From Arcicella sp040387735 (lineage in GTDB: Bacteria; Bacteroidota; Bacteroidia; Cytophagales; Spirosomataceae): a stretch of 64,000 nucleotides of DNA. A program made the position numbers and the translations under genes. Shown in pieces: positions 8,858 through 17,339 of this stretch. The stretch lies in contig JAZKDE010000059.1 in the NCBI GenBank assembly GCA_040387735.1, positions 1-64,000 of the forward strand. The letters run 5' to 3'. Each line of letters opens with the position of its first letter. Within the stretch, counting starts at the first letter, position 1. The notes beneath the pieces were generated by a model that was given only the letters and a program-made list of their open reading frames with translations, searched no databases and was not told the DNA's origin.

Positions 8858-9793
8858 TTAATTATAGACGAACCCAACCATATAAAATATCTTCTTCTTT
8901 TTCCTTTCTTCCGAAGCAATATTTAAGGTAATAATATCTTTGTCCGTCGAAGCACTGTAAAGATTATCCGTATTGCTCTGTTCTGTCCAGCTACGGGCTA
9001 AAACTTGTAATTGCTTTTTGATTTTCTCAAAATACTGTTTCGCTTCATCCTCATTTTCAGATTCAAAAATAAACGTTTTATAATTAGAGGTTTGTCCGCC
9101 GTTATCTTGCAAAATCAAACCTGACTTTCCAGCCACTAATTCAAAACTGGTCTTAAAACGTTCTTGTCCAACCGTTTTGTCCTTTTTATCTTTCTTGATT
9201 TTCTCGCCAGTAATTGACTTAAAATTGTCTTGTTTAGACATCATCAATGTTTTGAACTGTTTGGTAAAAGCAGGGTCTAATTGTGCTTCAGCGGCATTTG
9301 GAGTAGCAATTAGTTTTTGAATTCTATATTTCCCCGTCTGATTTGCGTCCATTGAAGTTGCCAATAACGTGTAAGTTCCCGTGGCGGGAGCAACGTAGAA
9401 AAATTTATTATAGCTACTTCCATTAAATGTTTTCGTATCATAACTCATTTCTTGCTTATCCTTCGTTGGCGTTTTCAAACCCAACATCACCCGGAAATTA
9501 TCCGAAGAGTGTTCCAGCGTTAATTCTTCGCCAGCGTGCAAAAACAATTTATAGCTATCATAAAAACGTTTTTCTCCGTTTTGCGAAGAACTCAAATCTT
9601 TACCAGTTAAACTTGCTTCGATTTGGTCTTGTACTTGTTGCAAACCATTTTTCAACTGATTTAGATTTAATAATTCTGTTGAATCAACCTTTACAATTTT
9701 TGTTTGAGGAGTCTTTTTAGCGGGTTTCTTTTTTTGGGCGTGAGTCGTAAAACCTAACAATACGCACATCAAGATTAATAATTTAACTTTCAT
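8858..9793 (-). CDS. Secreted protein of unknown function, PPC-like domain
   Basis: 311 residues with a clear signal peptide (MKVKLLILMCVLLGFTTHA, then QKKKPAKKTP). A middle segment at about residues 85-160 ends in APATGTYTLLATSMD...GKYRI, resembling the beta-sandwich of bacterial pre-peptidase C-terminal (PPC) domains. The C-terminal third is Lys-rich, and its last residues form a short beta-rich tail. No enzymatic motif is seen. The product probably stays in the periplasm or outer surface. It is a single gene, convergent with the SDR gene. Confidence 0.6.
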   Translation of the reverse strand: MKVKLLILMCVLLGFTTHAQKKKPAKKTPQTKIVKVDSTELLNLNQLKNGLQQVQDQIEASLTGKDLSSSQNGEKRFYDSYKLFLHAGEELTLEHSSDNFRVMLGLKTPTKDKQEMSYDTKTFNGSSYNKFFYVAPATGTYTLLATSMDANQTGKYRIQKLIATPNAAEAQLDPAFTKQFKTLMMSKQDNFKSITGEKIKKDKKDKTVGQERFKTSFELVAGKSGLILQDNGGQTSNYKTFIFESENEDEAKQYFEKIKKQLQVLARSWTEQSNTDNLYSASTDKDIITLNIASEERKKKKIFYMVGFVYN

Positions 9794-10053
9794 TTGTCTG
9801 TTTATTTGTAAAATTTTCGCAATAAGGCACAGATTTCGAAAACCACCAAATAATATTTTGATGAATTCGTTAACGGTAAAATATTCTGTATGGTATTGTA
9901 TGTAAATTATTCGTAGTTTGTACGTAAAAAGTACAAGATTTTACAATTTAAGTGTAATTTTACAATTAGAACAATTTGCCATTTTTGCAGTTTTATAACT
10001 GTCAGCAAACCAATAATTTAAGAGAAAAGCATAAAATAAACAAAAACAAATAT

Positions 10054-10593
10054 ATGAAAAGAAGAGACGCAATATCCCGAGTAGCATTACTGATGGGCGG
10101 AGTGCTATCTGCTGGAACTTTAGCAACTGTTTTAGAAGGTTGTAAGTCAGGAGGTGGTTCAACGGCTGGAACTAATTTCGCTATTACTCCAGAACATGGC
10201 GAAATGATTGCAGAAATTGCAGAAATTATCTTACCTAAAACATCTACTGCCGGAGCCAAAGAAGCTAAAGTTCCTGAATTTATTCAGTTTATGTTGAAAG
10301 AATGTTATAAAGAAGACCAACAAAAAGCATTCTTTGCAGGATTGGATAAATTGAATGAAGGTGCAAAAGGTAGTTTCATGAAAGCGACTACAGAAGAAAA
10401 ATTAGCCTTAATTAAAGCTGAAGATTCTGCCAAAGAAAAATCTGAATTCTGGAAAACAATGAAGGATTTAACCGTATTGGGTTATTTTACTTCTGAACCA
10501 GGAGCAACCAAAGCTTTGGAATATTTAGAAGTTCCAGGGAAATACGAAGGTATTAAATTGCAAAAAGGACAAAAAGCTTGGGCAATGTCTTAG
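10054..10593 (+). CDS. Gluconate 2-dehydrogenase subunit 3 family protein
   Basis: 179 residues. ATG 10054 gives a Tat-like N-terminus (MKRRDAISRVALLMGG) followed by a lipobox-like LEGC, so the product is probably exported folded and possibly lipid-anchored. The body (EHGEMIAEIAEIILPKT...KVPEFIQFMLKECY) fits the small-subunit family PF13618. In characterised systems this subunit accompanies a GMC flavoprotein, assists its Tat export and completes a membrane dehydrogenase; here the GMC gene follows after 131 bases on the same strand. The upstream in-frame start at 9976 is rejected because it lacks an export signal. Confidence 0.85.
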   Translation: MKRRDAISRVALLMGGVLSAGTLATVLEGCKSGGGSTAGTNFAITPEHGEMIAEIAEIILPKTSTAGAKEAKVPEFIQFMLKECYKEDQQKAFFAGLDKLNEGAKGSFMKATTEEKLALIKAEDSAKEKSEFWKTMKDLTVLGYFTSEPGATKALEYLEVPGKYEGIKLQKGQKAWAMS

Positions 10594-10724
10594 TGCAGAA
10601 AACGGTTTACAACCATTCATTTTCAATTCTAAAATTACTTAAAAAAGATTAAGGCTATTTTGTAAAAGTATTATTTGAAAACGCTTAATGCTTCATACTC
10701 AATACCTAATACAATATAAAGATA

Positions 10725-12452
10725 ATGGAAATTACAGGAACAGGACAAAAAGCAAATACCTACGATGCCATCGTGGTTGGCTCTGGAATATCAGGCGGTT
10801 GGGCTGCCAAAGAACTTTGTGAAAAAGGATTAAAAGTTATCATGCTTGAGCGTGGACGTGATATTAAGCACGTAACTGATTATACAAACGCTACCAAAAA
10901 TCCTTGGGATTTTGCTCACCGTGGTCGTGTTGATAGCAAAACTGCCGAAGAATATTTTATCAATATTCGTACTGGTTATACAGCAAATGAGCAGTGGAGA
11001 AATCATTTTGAAAATGATAAATTAAACCCAATCATTGAGAAAAAACCAATCGACTGGATTCGTGGCTATCACGTTGGTGGACGTTCATTAATGTGGGGTC
11101 GTCAATCATACCGTTGGAACGAAAAAGACTTTGAAGCTAACGCTAAAGAAGGAGTAGGTACTGATTGGCCGATTCGTTACAAAGATATTGCTCCTTGGTA
11201 TGATTACGCCGAGAAATTTGCGGGTATCAGTGGTAATAAAGATGGGATTGATGTTTTGCCACACGGTGACCATTATTTGCCAGCAATGAATATGAACGCT
11301 TTGGAAAAAGATATGAAAAAACGTATCGAAAAAGAATTTCCAAGTCGTCATTTCATCATGGGGCGTACTGCTCACTTAACAGGAGAATCTAAAATTGCTT
11401 ACGATTTAGGTCGTTCTCAATGTCAATTCCGTAATCGTTGTATGATGGGCTGTCCTTACGGAGGATATTTCTCAACACAATCGTCAACACTTCCTGCGGC
11501 AGTAAAAACGGGTAATTTAACCCTTCGTCCAGATGCAATCGTTCAAGAAGTAATCTACGACGATAAATTAGGAAAAGCCGTTGGCGTAAGAATCGTTGAC
11601 CAAAATACCTTAGAATCAATTGAGTATTTTGCCAAAGTTATCTTCTTGAATGCCTCGGCTTTTGGTAGTACAGGTATCATGTTGAACTCAAAATCTCAAC
11701 GTCATCCAAACGGTTTAGGGAATGAATCTGATCAATTGGGTCGTAACATCATGGATCACCATTTAGGCGTTGGTGCTTCTGGTGAATTTGAAGGTTTAGA
11801 AGATGAATATTACTATGGTCGTCGTGCCAATGGTATTTATATTCCACGTTACCGCAACTGGGCTGGTGACAAACGTGATTATACTCGTGGATTTGGTTAT
11901 CAAGGAAGTGCGTCTCGTGAAGATTGGGGACGTGGTGCTGGACAAGAAGGCGTTGGTGCGGATTTCAAAGATTCATTGAGTTACCCAGGCAAATGGACAT
12001 TCGGTATGATGGGTTTTGGGGAGGTTTTACCAAATCCAGAAAACCGTATGTATCTTGACGAAACCCAGAAAGATAAATGGGGAATGCCATTATTTGTTTT
12101 TGATGCAGAATACAAAGACAACGAAAAGAAAATGCGTATTGACATGAAAAACGATGCCGCTGAAATGTTAGAGCGTGCAGGTTTGAAAAATGTTAGTTCG
12201 TATGACGACCAATCTAAGCACTTAGGAATTGGTATTCACGAAATGGGAACGGCTCGTATGGGTACAGATGCTAAAAACTCTTGTTTGAACAAAAACAACC
12301 AAGTTTGGGGAGCAGAAAACGTATTCGTAACTGACGGTGCGGCAATGGCTTCGGCTTCATGTGTGAACCCATCATTAACGTACATGGCTTTAACGGCTCG
12401 TGCGGCTGAGTTTGCGGTAAATGCTTTGAAAAAAGGTGATTTGAAAGCGTAA
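10725..12452 (+). CDS. GMC family oxidoreductase (glycoside 3-dehydrogenase-like large subunit)
   Basis: 575 residues, FAD-dependent. The FAD-binding loop GSGISGG is at residues 19-25 and the C-terminal active-site pair is His505 (IHEMGT) and Asn548 (SCVNPSLT). A Cys-containing segment CQFRNRCMMGCPYGG lies near residues 233-247, as in membrane sugar dehydrogenases. With the subunit-3-like gene directly upstream, this matches glucose/glycoside 3-dehydrogenase-type complexes that pass electrons to a cytochrome c; no cytochrome gene is adjacent. It has no own signal peptide, consistent with carrier export by its partner. The substrate (glucosides, galactosides or other polyols) is inference. Confidence 0.87.
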   Translation: MEITGTGQKANTYDAIVVGSGISGGWAAKELCEKGLKVIMLERGRDIKHVTDYTNATKNPWDFAHRGRVDSKTAEEYFINIRTGYTANEQWRNHFENDKLNPIIEKKPIDWIRGYHVGGRSLMWGRQSYRWNEKDFEANAKEGVGTDWPIRYKDIAPWYDYAEKFAGISGNKDGIDVLPHGDHYLPAMNMNALEKDMKKRIEKEFPSRHFIMGRTAHLTGESKIAYDLGRSQCQFRNRCMMGCPYGGYFSTQSSTLPAAVKTGNLTLRPDAIVQEVIYDDKLGKAVGVRIVDQNTLESIEYFAKVIFLNASAFGSTGIMLNSKSQRHPNGLGNESDQLGRNIMDHHLGVGASGEFEGLEDEYYYGRRANGIYIPRYRNWAGDKRDYTRGFGYQGSASREDWGRGAGQEGVGADFKDSLSYPGKWTFGMMGFGEVLPNPENRMYLDETQKDKWGMPLFVFDAEYKDNEKKMRIDMKNDAAEMLERAGLKNVSSYDDQSKHLGIGIHEMGTARMGTDAKNSCLNKNNQVWGAENVFVTDGAAMASASCVNPSLTYMALTARAAEFAVNALKKGDLKA

Positions 12453-12464
12453 GATTTAGAAACT

Positions 12465-12531
12465 AATATAAGTAAAAAGGGAATGAAAATGAGTAATTGA
12501 TACTCATTTTCATTCCCTTTTTACTTATATT
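12465..12531. terminator. 31-bp perfect hairpin, terminator of the GMC gene
   Basis: Perfect 31-bp inverted repeat (12465-12495 / 12501-12531) with a 5-base loop (attga), followed by tttgtttttt. It is unusually long for a simple terminator but well placed, 12 bases after the GMC stop codon. Confidence 0.75.
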
Positions 12532-12539
12532 TTGTTTTT

Positions 12540-12570
12540 TAATTTAGCTCTATTCAAAAGAGCTAAATTA
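12540..12570. terminator. Second hairpin directly after the first
   Basis: 12-bp perfect inverted repeat (12540-12551 / 12559-12570), 7-base loop, followed by gttttt. It forms a tandem terminator with the preceding hairpin. Confidence 0.6.
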
Positions 12571-12571
12571 G

Positions 12572-13137
12572 TTTTTCAAGTTTAACGGTGTTCTGTTATT
12601 ATTCCAAAATCTAAGCATTCTAAAAACATAGATTCTTTTAATTTGGTCAGTATTTGTTGTGTTTATAGTAACAGTATGTCAGGATTGAACAAATTAGGAG
12701 AATTTTTTCATGATGATATAAAGTTTGCTTTTGAGATAATATCAAATGGTCGATATTGTTTTTATTTTATTCTCAATTTATTTATTAAAGATCCTTATTT
12801 GTACGTAAAAACAAGTAAAATATTCATTGAAATTAGAAATATAGACAATTTAAATAGAGTTATAATAGATAAGTATTGAACGCTGTATAACGGAGTTAGT
12901 TTCGGATGTATGTTGTATTTCGATGACTTGTGATGCACACTATTAATTTAGATTTGTTCTTGAATTTATCCCAAATAATATTTTTTTTAGAATAATCCTT
13001 TGTAAATGAGAACCTTATGTTTATTTTGGTCGTGAATTTGAGAGAGTAAAGCGTTTTTAAATTAGTCTATTTTTTTGATAACTGATTCCTCCTCTCTTTT
13101 CAATTATTTCCCCCTACCTTCCTAAATAACATTCCCC
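12572..13137. other. Gene-poor spacer before the DUF1508/OmpA gene
   Basis: 566 bases of AT-rich sequence with no recognisable gene. A 78-codon open frame (12643-12879, TTG start, or ATG at 12676) encodes a Phe/Ile-rich peptide without similarity I recognise. I see no tRNA, repeat array or clear promoter. It may be a decayed gene or hold the promoter of the following large gene. Confidence 0.5.
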
Positions 13138-16100
13138 ATGAAATTCTTAGTTTCTCAACAAGAGGACGGCAAGTTCTCGTTTACGCTTTCCGACAACGAT
13201 GCTAACCTCGTTTTGTCGAGTATTTCTTTCAACGACCGTAATACTGCTATTGAAGCTATTCGTGAGCTGACGCAAGTTTTGCCTAACATAACGAATTATC
13301 TAGTAGTTTCGGATGATGGAGAATGGTTTTTTAATGTTTTATCCGAAGGGGAAATTATTGGTTTTAGTCCAAAGTTTCCGAGTGTTGACGGAGCAAATGA
13401 AGCGTCAAATAGCTTGAGCGAAGACACTTCTGATGAACCACAATATTCCGTGGAGGTTCATACTTATTCCAAATCAGCCACAACGGTTACTCGTGAACAA
13501 GTGGCTTTACCTTCTCTCGGAGAAATTGATTTTGCTTCTCTTTACGACTTCGGGTTTGACTCTCCAAAAGGCACAAGAGGTTTTGAGTCATTTACTCGTG
13601 CCGATAAAATATCTTATTTCCATTTTAACGATGCCGATGGAAAAGCACTTTTATACAGCCGAGGATTTGATGCAAACTCAAAGCGAGAAAAGCGTATTCG
13701 GCAAGTTATTGCTGCTTCAAATAAACCACAGCGTTACGAAGTTATTGGTGATCAAGGCGTATTTTATTTTATTTTGAAAGAAAGGAATAATCTTGAAATT
13801 GCCCGCAGTCGTGCCTTTACTTCGATTACTGAGGCGAGCGATGCAGTTACTTATTTACAAAATAATGCTCCCAATTATGTGAATGCGTACCCAGAACCTG
13901 TGAAACGTAAGAATGTCAATCAGTATAATTTTGATTTAAAATCATCGAATGTAGTAGGTTTTGAAGTAGTAAAAGGGGAAGATAAACAACATTATTTTGT
14001 TCTAAAAGACGGGTCTGGAACGCCAGTTCTGTATTCACAAGGTTATGGTTCGGGAACGGCGAGGGATAATGGCATAAAGACGGTTATTAAAAATGGAATT
14101 GAAGAATCGAGATACGAAAAAAGTGACCTCAATGGTAGTTATTCGTTTATACTCCGAGCGGGGAATCGTCAGGAAGTAGCAAAAAGTCCCAATTTTGAAA
14201 CTTCTGAGCAGCGAGATAAGGCTTTAGCTTGGTTATTGTTGAATATAAGTTCGTACGCTACTCAATATGGAGTTACTTATAATACTAAAGAAATTATTAC
14301 CGAAAATACCGAATCTTTTACCATAGATATGCCAACGCCAATTTTGGCAATCCCATTAATTAAACCAAACAATAATATGCAAATCGACAGTTACTTGGCG
14401 TGTGAATCTTACGCAGGACATTCGGAATCGCCAGCCGAAGATTTTAGAATTTTCCAAAATTCAGACAACAATGAACATTATTTTACTATGTTGAGTAAGT
14501 CAGGTAAAGTTGTTTTCCGAAGTGAAGGTTATCCAACTGTTGCTGCTCGCAATAATGGTTTGGCATCGGTTCAGAAAAATCGTGAATTGCGAGAACGTTA
14601 CAGTATTATTGAAGACGATGGTAAAACGTATTTGATTCTGAAAGCAGGAAATCACCAAGAAATTGCCAGAAGTTGCCCGTTTGCAAGTCAAGATGATGTC
14701 TTTGCGTTGTATCCATTTATGGTAGCAGGTTCGACCGTTGCTATTTCATTTGATGATACTATTGCTGCCGTAGAATCTTCATCTGATCGTGAAATTGATG
14801 ATTATTTACCGTGTGATGCTTACAAAGGACACGAAGATTCTCCTACCGATGGAATTCGTACTTTTCAAAGCGATAAAGACAATCAATATTATTTCTCAGT
14901 GGTGAATAAAGATGAAGATGTAATTTTGAGAAGTGAAGGTTATCCAACAAAAGGAGCGAGAGATAATGGCGTGGCATCGGTTATTAAAAATCGTGAGATT
15001 AAAGAAAGATACGCTGAAATTGAAGATGACGGACTCCATTATATAATTCTGAAAGCAGGAAATCATCAAGAAATTGCCAGAAGTTGTCCTTCAAATGACA
15101 AAGCTGGTCTTTGGGTGTTATTTCCACTTTTAGGATTAGGTTTAGCAGGACTTGGTTTTGGTGCTTCAGCAGGAAAAGGGGAAATTGCAGGAGCAACTCT
15201 TAGAGATTCAGTATCAGGAGTTGAAGCAAGTGGAGATGGAATTGGAGCGGGTGTTATCGGAGCAGGTTTGGCAGGAGCCGCCGCTTTAGGAGCATCGGCG
15301 TTAATTCCAGAGGTAGAAAAAACGGATGATGGAATTGGAGCGGGTGTTATCGGAGCAGGTTTGGCAGGAGCCGCCGCTTTAGGAGCATCGGCGTTAATTC
15401 CAGAGGTAGAGGTAAAAGTGCCAGTAAGTGAAACGCCTAAAGTTGCTCCATTAGCAATGGCGGATACGGATATAGATGGAGCTATTTCTGGCGGAGGCTT
15501 ACCAAAATGGCTATTACCTTTATTGGGACTTTTATTATTGGCAGGTTTATTTTGGTGGTTAATGCGGGGTTGCCAGAAAGAACCAGTAGCGGCAGTTGTT
15601 GAAACACCCGTAATGGTTGATTCAACAACGGTTTCACCCGACAGCATTAAGGTTGGTTCAAGCACTTCAGCCGCAGCGGGTATGCAAATGGAAGGTTTCG
15701 CTCCCGTAGTTTTATATTTTGAGAATGACCAACCGAATAAAAACTCAAAAGAAATTACCACTCAATCGACTTATACACAGACTTTTGAGAAATATATGAC
15801 TTTGAAAAATAAATATTCAGCCGAACAGGATACCCCCGAAGCAAAAGCTGCGATTGAAGATTTCTTCGATAATAAAGTAAAAAAAGGGTATTTAGATTTG
15901 AAAGAAATAACAGCAAAAATTGCTGAGGCATTAAAAGCAGGCGATAAAGTAGAAATCACGGTGAAAGGTTTTGCGAGTCCTTTGGCACAAAATGATTATA
16001 ATATCAACTTGACCAAACGTCGTATTAGCAGTATCCAAAATTATTTGGAAAGCTATGAAGGTGGGATTTTAAAACAATATATTGATAAAATTAATATTAC

Positions 16101-16236
16101 TCAACAAGCAAATGGAGAAGATTCTTCCGTTTCTGGTTTGAGTGACGATAATAAAAATACCAAATTGTCAATTTATGATTTAGCTCCTTCAAAAGAAAGA
16201 AGAGTAGAGATTGTTGATGTTCGCTTCGTGAAGTAG
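13138..16236 (+). CDS. DUF1508 (YegP-like) repeat protein with OmpA-like C-terminus
   Basis: 1032 residues. Residues 1 to about 670 hold five double repeats; each has a half like 'YYFSVVNKDEDVILRSEGY..KGARDNGVASV' and a half like 'HYIILKAGNHQEIARS', the DUF1508/YegP pattern normally found as small single proteins. A Gly/Ala-rich segment (about 660-760) contains two near-identical 31-residue units (15235-15410). A hydrophobic helix lies at about 790-810 (LPKWLLPLLGLLLLAGLFWW). The last 175 residues resemble an OmpA/MotB peptidoglycan-binding domain (KGFASPLA...LTKRRISSIQNYL...ERRVEI). No signal peptide, so N-terminal repeats are probably cytoplasmic and the C-terminus periplasmic (inference). 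Function unknown. Confidence 0.8.
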   Translation: MKFLVSQQEDGKFSFTLSDNDANLVLSSISFNDRNTAIEAIRELTQVLPNITNYLVVSDDGEWFFNVLSEGEIIGFSPKFPSVDGANEASNSLSEDTSDEPQYSVEVHTYSKSATTVTREQVALPSLGEIDFASLYDFGFDSPKGTRGFESFTRADKISYFHFNDADGKALLYSRGFDANSKREKRIRQVIAASNKPQRYEVIGDQGVFYFILKERNNLEIARSRAFTSITEASDAVTYLQNNAPNYVNAYPEPVKRKNVNQYNFDLKSSNVVGFEVVKGEDKQHYFVLKDGSGTPVLYSQGYGSGTARDNGIKTVIKNGIEESRYEKSDLNGSYSFILRAGNRQEVAKSPNFETSEQRDKALAWLLLNISSYATQYGVTYNTKEIITENTESFTIDMPTPILAIPLIKPNNNMQIDSYLACESYAGHSESPAEDFRIFQNSDNNEHYFTMLSKSGKVVFRSEGYPTVAARNNGLASVQKNRELRERYSIIEDDGKTYLILKAGNHQEIARSCPFASQDDVFALYPFMVAGSTVAISFDDTIAAVESSSDREIDDYLPCDAYKGHEDSPTDGIRTFQSDKDNQYYFSVVNKDEDVILRSEGYPTKGARDNGVASVIKNREIKERYAEIEDDGLHYIILKAGNHQEIARSCPSNDKAGLWVLFPLLGLGLAGLGFGASAGKGEIAGATLRDSVSGVEASGDGIGAGVIGAGLAGAAALGASALIPEVEKTDDGIGAGVIGAGLAGAAALGASALIPEVEVKVPVSETPKVAPLAMADTDIDGAISGGGLPKWLLPLLGLLLLAGLFWWLMRGCQKEPVAAVVETPVMVDSTTVSPDSIKVGSSTSAAAGMQMEGFAPVVLYFENDQPNKNSKEITTQSTYTQTFEKYMTLKNKYSAEQDTPEAKAAIEDFFDNKVKKGYLDLKEITAKIAEALKAGDKVEITVKGFASPLAQNDYNINLTKRRISSIQNYLESYEGGILKQYIDKINITQQANGEDSSVSGLSDDNKNTKLSIYDLAPSKERRVEIVDVRFVK
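15235..15410 (+). repeat. Tandem duplication inside the DUF1508/OmpA gene, period 93 bp
   Basis: The 83 bases at 15235-15317 recur without a mismatch at 15328-15410. The period is 93 bp (31 codons), so the frame is kept. The unit encodes DGIGAGVIGAGLAGAAALGA and following residues. Identity at synonymous positions suggests a recent duplication or gene conversion. Confidence 0.9.
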
Positions 16237-16279
16237 TTGGTGTAATTATCTGATAATAAGTGTTTTACGTTTGTTTAAT

Positions 16280-16312
16280 AAAATAGGCTATCTCATTGAG
16301 GTAGCCTATTTT
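16280..16312 (+). terminator. Terminator of the DUF1508/OmpA gene
   Basis: 15-bp stem with one G-T wobble (16280-16294 / 16298-16312), 3-base loop and TTTT at the 3' edge, 43 bases after the stop codon. Confidence 0.75.
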
Positions 16313-16454
16313 GTTGAACAAATGTAATTGTCTATCGTTTGTTGCAAGTAAAAAAATAGAAGTTCCTTTAAAAAAAATGTAAAACTCGTGAACTAAATTT
16401 ATTAGAATGGGTTTAATAATGTAGAAACATTAAATGTCTTAACATTAAATTAAT

Positions 16455-17084
16455 ATGAGCTTTTTAGACCAATTAAACTGGCGTTACGCAACAAAGAGAA
16501 TGACTACTGAAAAAGTTGTCTCTCAAGAAAAAATTAATACCATTGTAGAAGCGATTCGTCTTTCGGCTTCTTCTTACGGATTACAACCGTATAATGTATT
16601 AGTGATTCAGAACAAAGAATTGTTGCAACAAATTCAACCAATTGCTTATAATCAACCACAAATTACAGAAGCGACTGCTTTAGTGGTTTTTGCGGTTTGG
16701 GACAAAGTGACACCAGAAAGAATTGACGCATTTTTCAATTTGCTTGCTACCGAAAGAGGAATTCCATTAGAAGCCTTAGCGGGATATAAAGCGATGGTTG
16801 ATGGTGTTTTAAATTTTGATGAAGTAACTGCTTCTGGCTGGATGGCACGTCAAGCGTACATTGGATTAGGTACTGGTTTAGCAGCGGCGGCCATTGAAGA
16901 AGTTGATGCTTGTCCAATGGAAGGATTTAATCCAGCAGCATTAGACGAGTTATTGGGTTTAACTGCAAAAGGTTTGAAAAGCGTTGTGATTTTGCCATTG
17001 GGATACCGTGACGAAGCAAACGACCCAACTGCACACGCTAAGAAAGTAAGAAAATCAACGGCAGATTTTGCAATTTCTTTATAA
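16455..17084 (+). CDS. NAD(P)H-dependent nitroreductase family protein
   Basis: 209 residues of the FMN-dependent nitroreductase/dihydropteridine reductase type (NfsB-like). The N-terminus MSFLDQLNWRYATKRM matches the family's 'R.s.r.f' FMN-phosphate region, and SASSYGLQPYNVLVIQN matches the conserved SP/SSxxxQPW segment. The C-terminal ALDELLGL..KGLKSVVILPLGYRDE is the usual flavin-contacting end. Expected role: two-electron reduction of nitro compounds, quinones or flavins with NAD(P)H in the cytoplasm. It stands alone between two terminators. Confidence 0.88.
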   Translation: MSFLDQLNWRYATKRMTTEKVVSQEKINTIVEAIRLSASSYGLQPYNVLVIQNKELLQQIQPIAYNQPQITEATALVVFAVWDKVTPERIDAFFNLLATERGIPLEALAGYKAMVDGVLNFDEVTASGWMARQAYIGLGTGLAAAAIEEVDACPMEGFNPAALDELLGLTAKGLKSVVILPLGYRDEANDPTAHAKKVRKSTADFAISL

Positions 17085-17116
17085 GAATATTGTCTTTTGA
17101 TTTGCAAATATGTGTT

Positions 17117-17152
17117 CAAAATGGAGTTTTTCGTAAGGAAAACTCCATTTTG
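17117..17152 (+). terminator. Terminator of the nitroreductase gene
   Basis: 14-bp perfect inverted repeat (17117-17130 / 17139-17152) with an 8-base loop, followed by ctttattt. Confidence 0.75.
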
Positions 17153-17339
17153 CTTTATTTCAGAGTTTGAGAAAAAGATAGAATAATATTTTCTTCTACT
17201 CTAAAATTTTATAAAATTAATACCACAAAACATTTAGAAGTAAGAATTCAAATATAATCATAGATTTTAATGCGAGAACGTTCTTGATTATTAACTTTTT
17301 TAATACATATTTGTAAGAATCATCAACAGAATAAGTATT

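Noticed and set aside
15235..15410. CRISPR-like repeat array
   Set aside because: Only two copies, inside a coding frame, with no spacers or cas genes.
15066..15761. 231-codon Pro/Ala-rich frame on the minus strand
   Set aside because: Antisense shadow of the Gly/Ala-rich part of the DUF1508/OmpA gene; its composition follows from the plus-strand codons.
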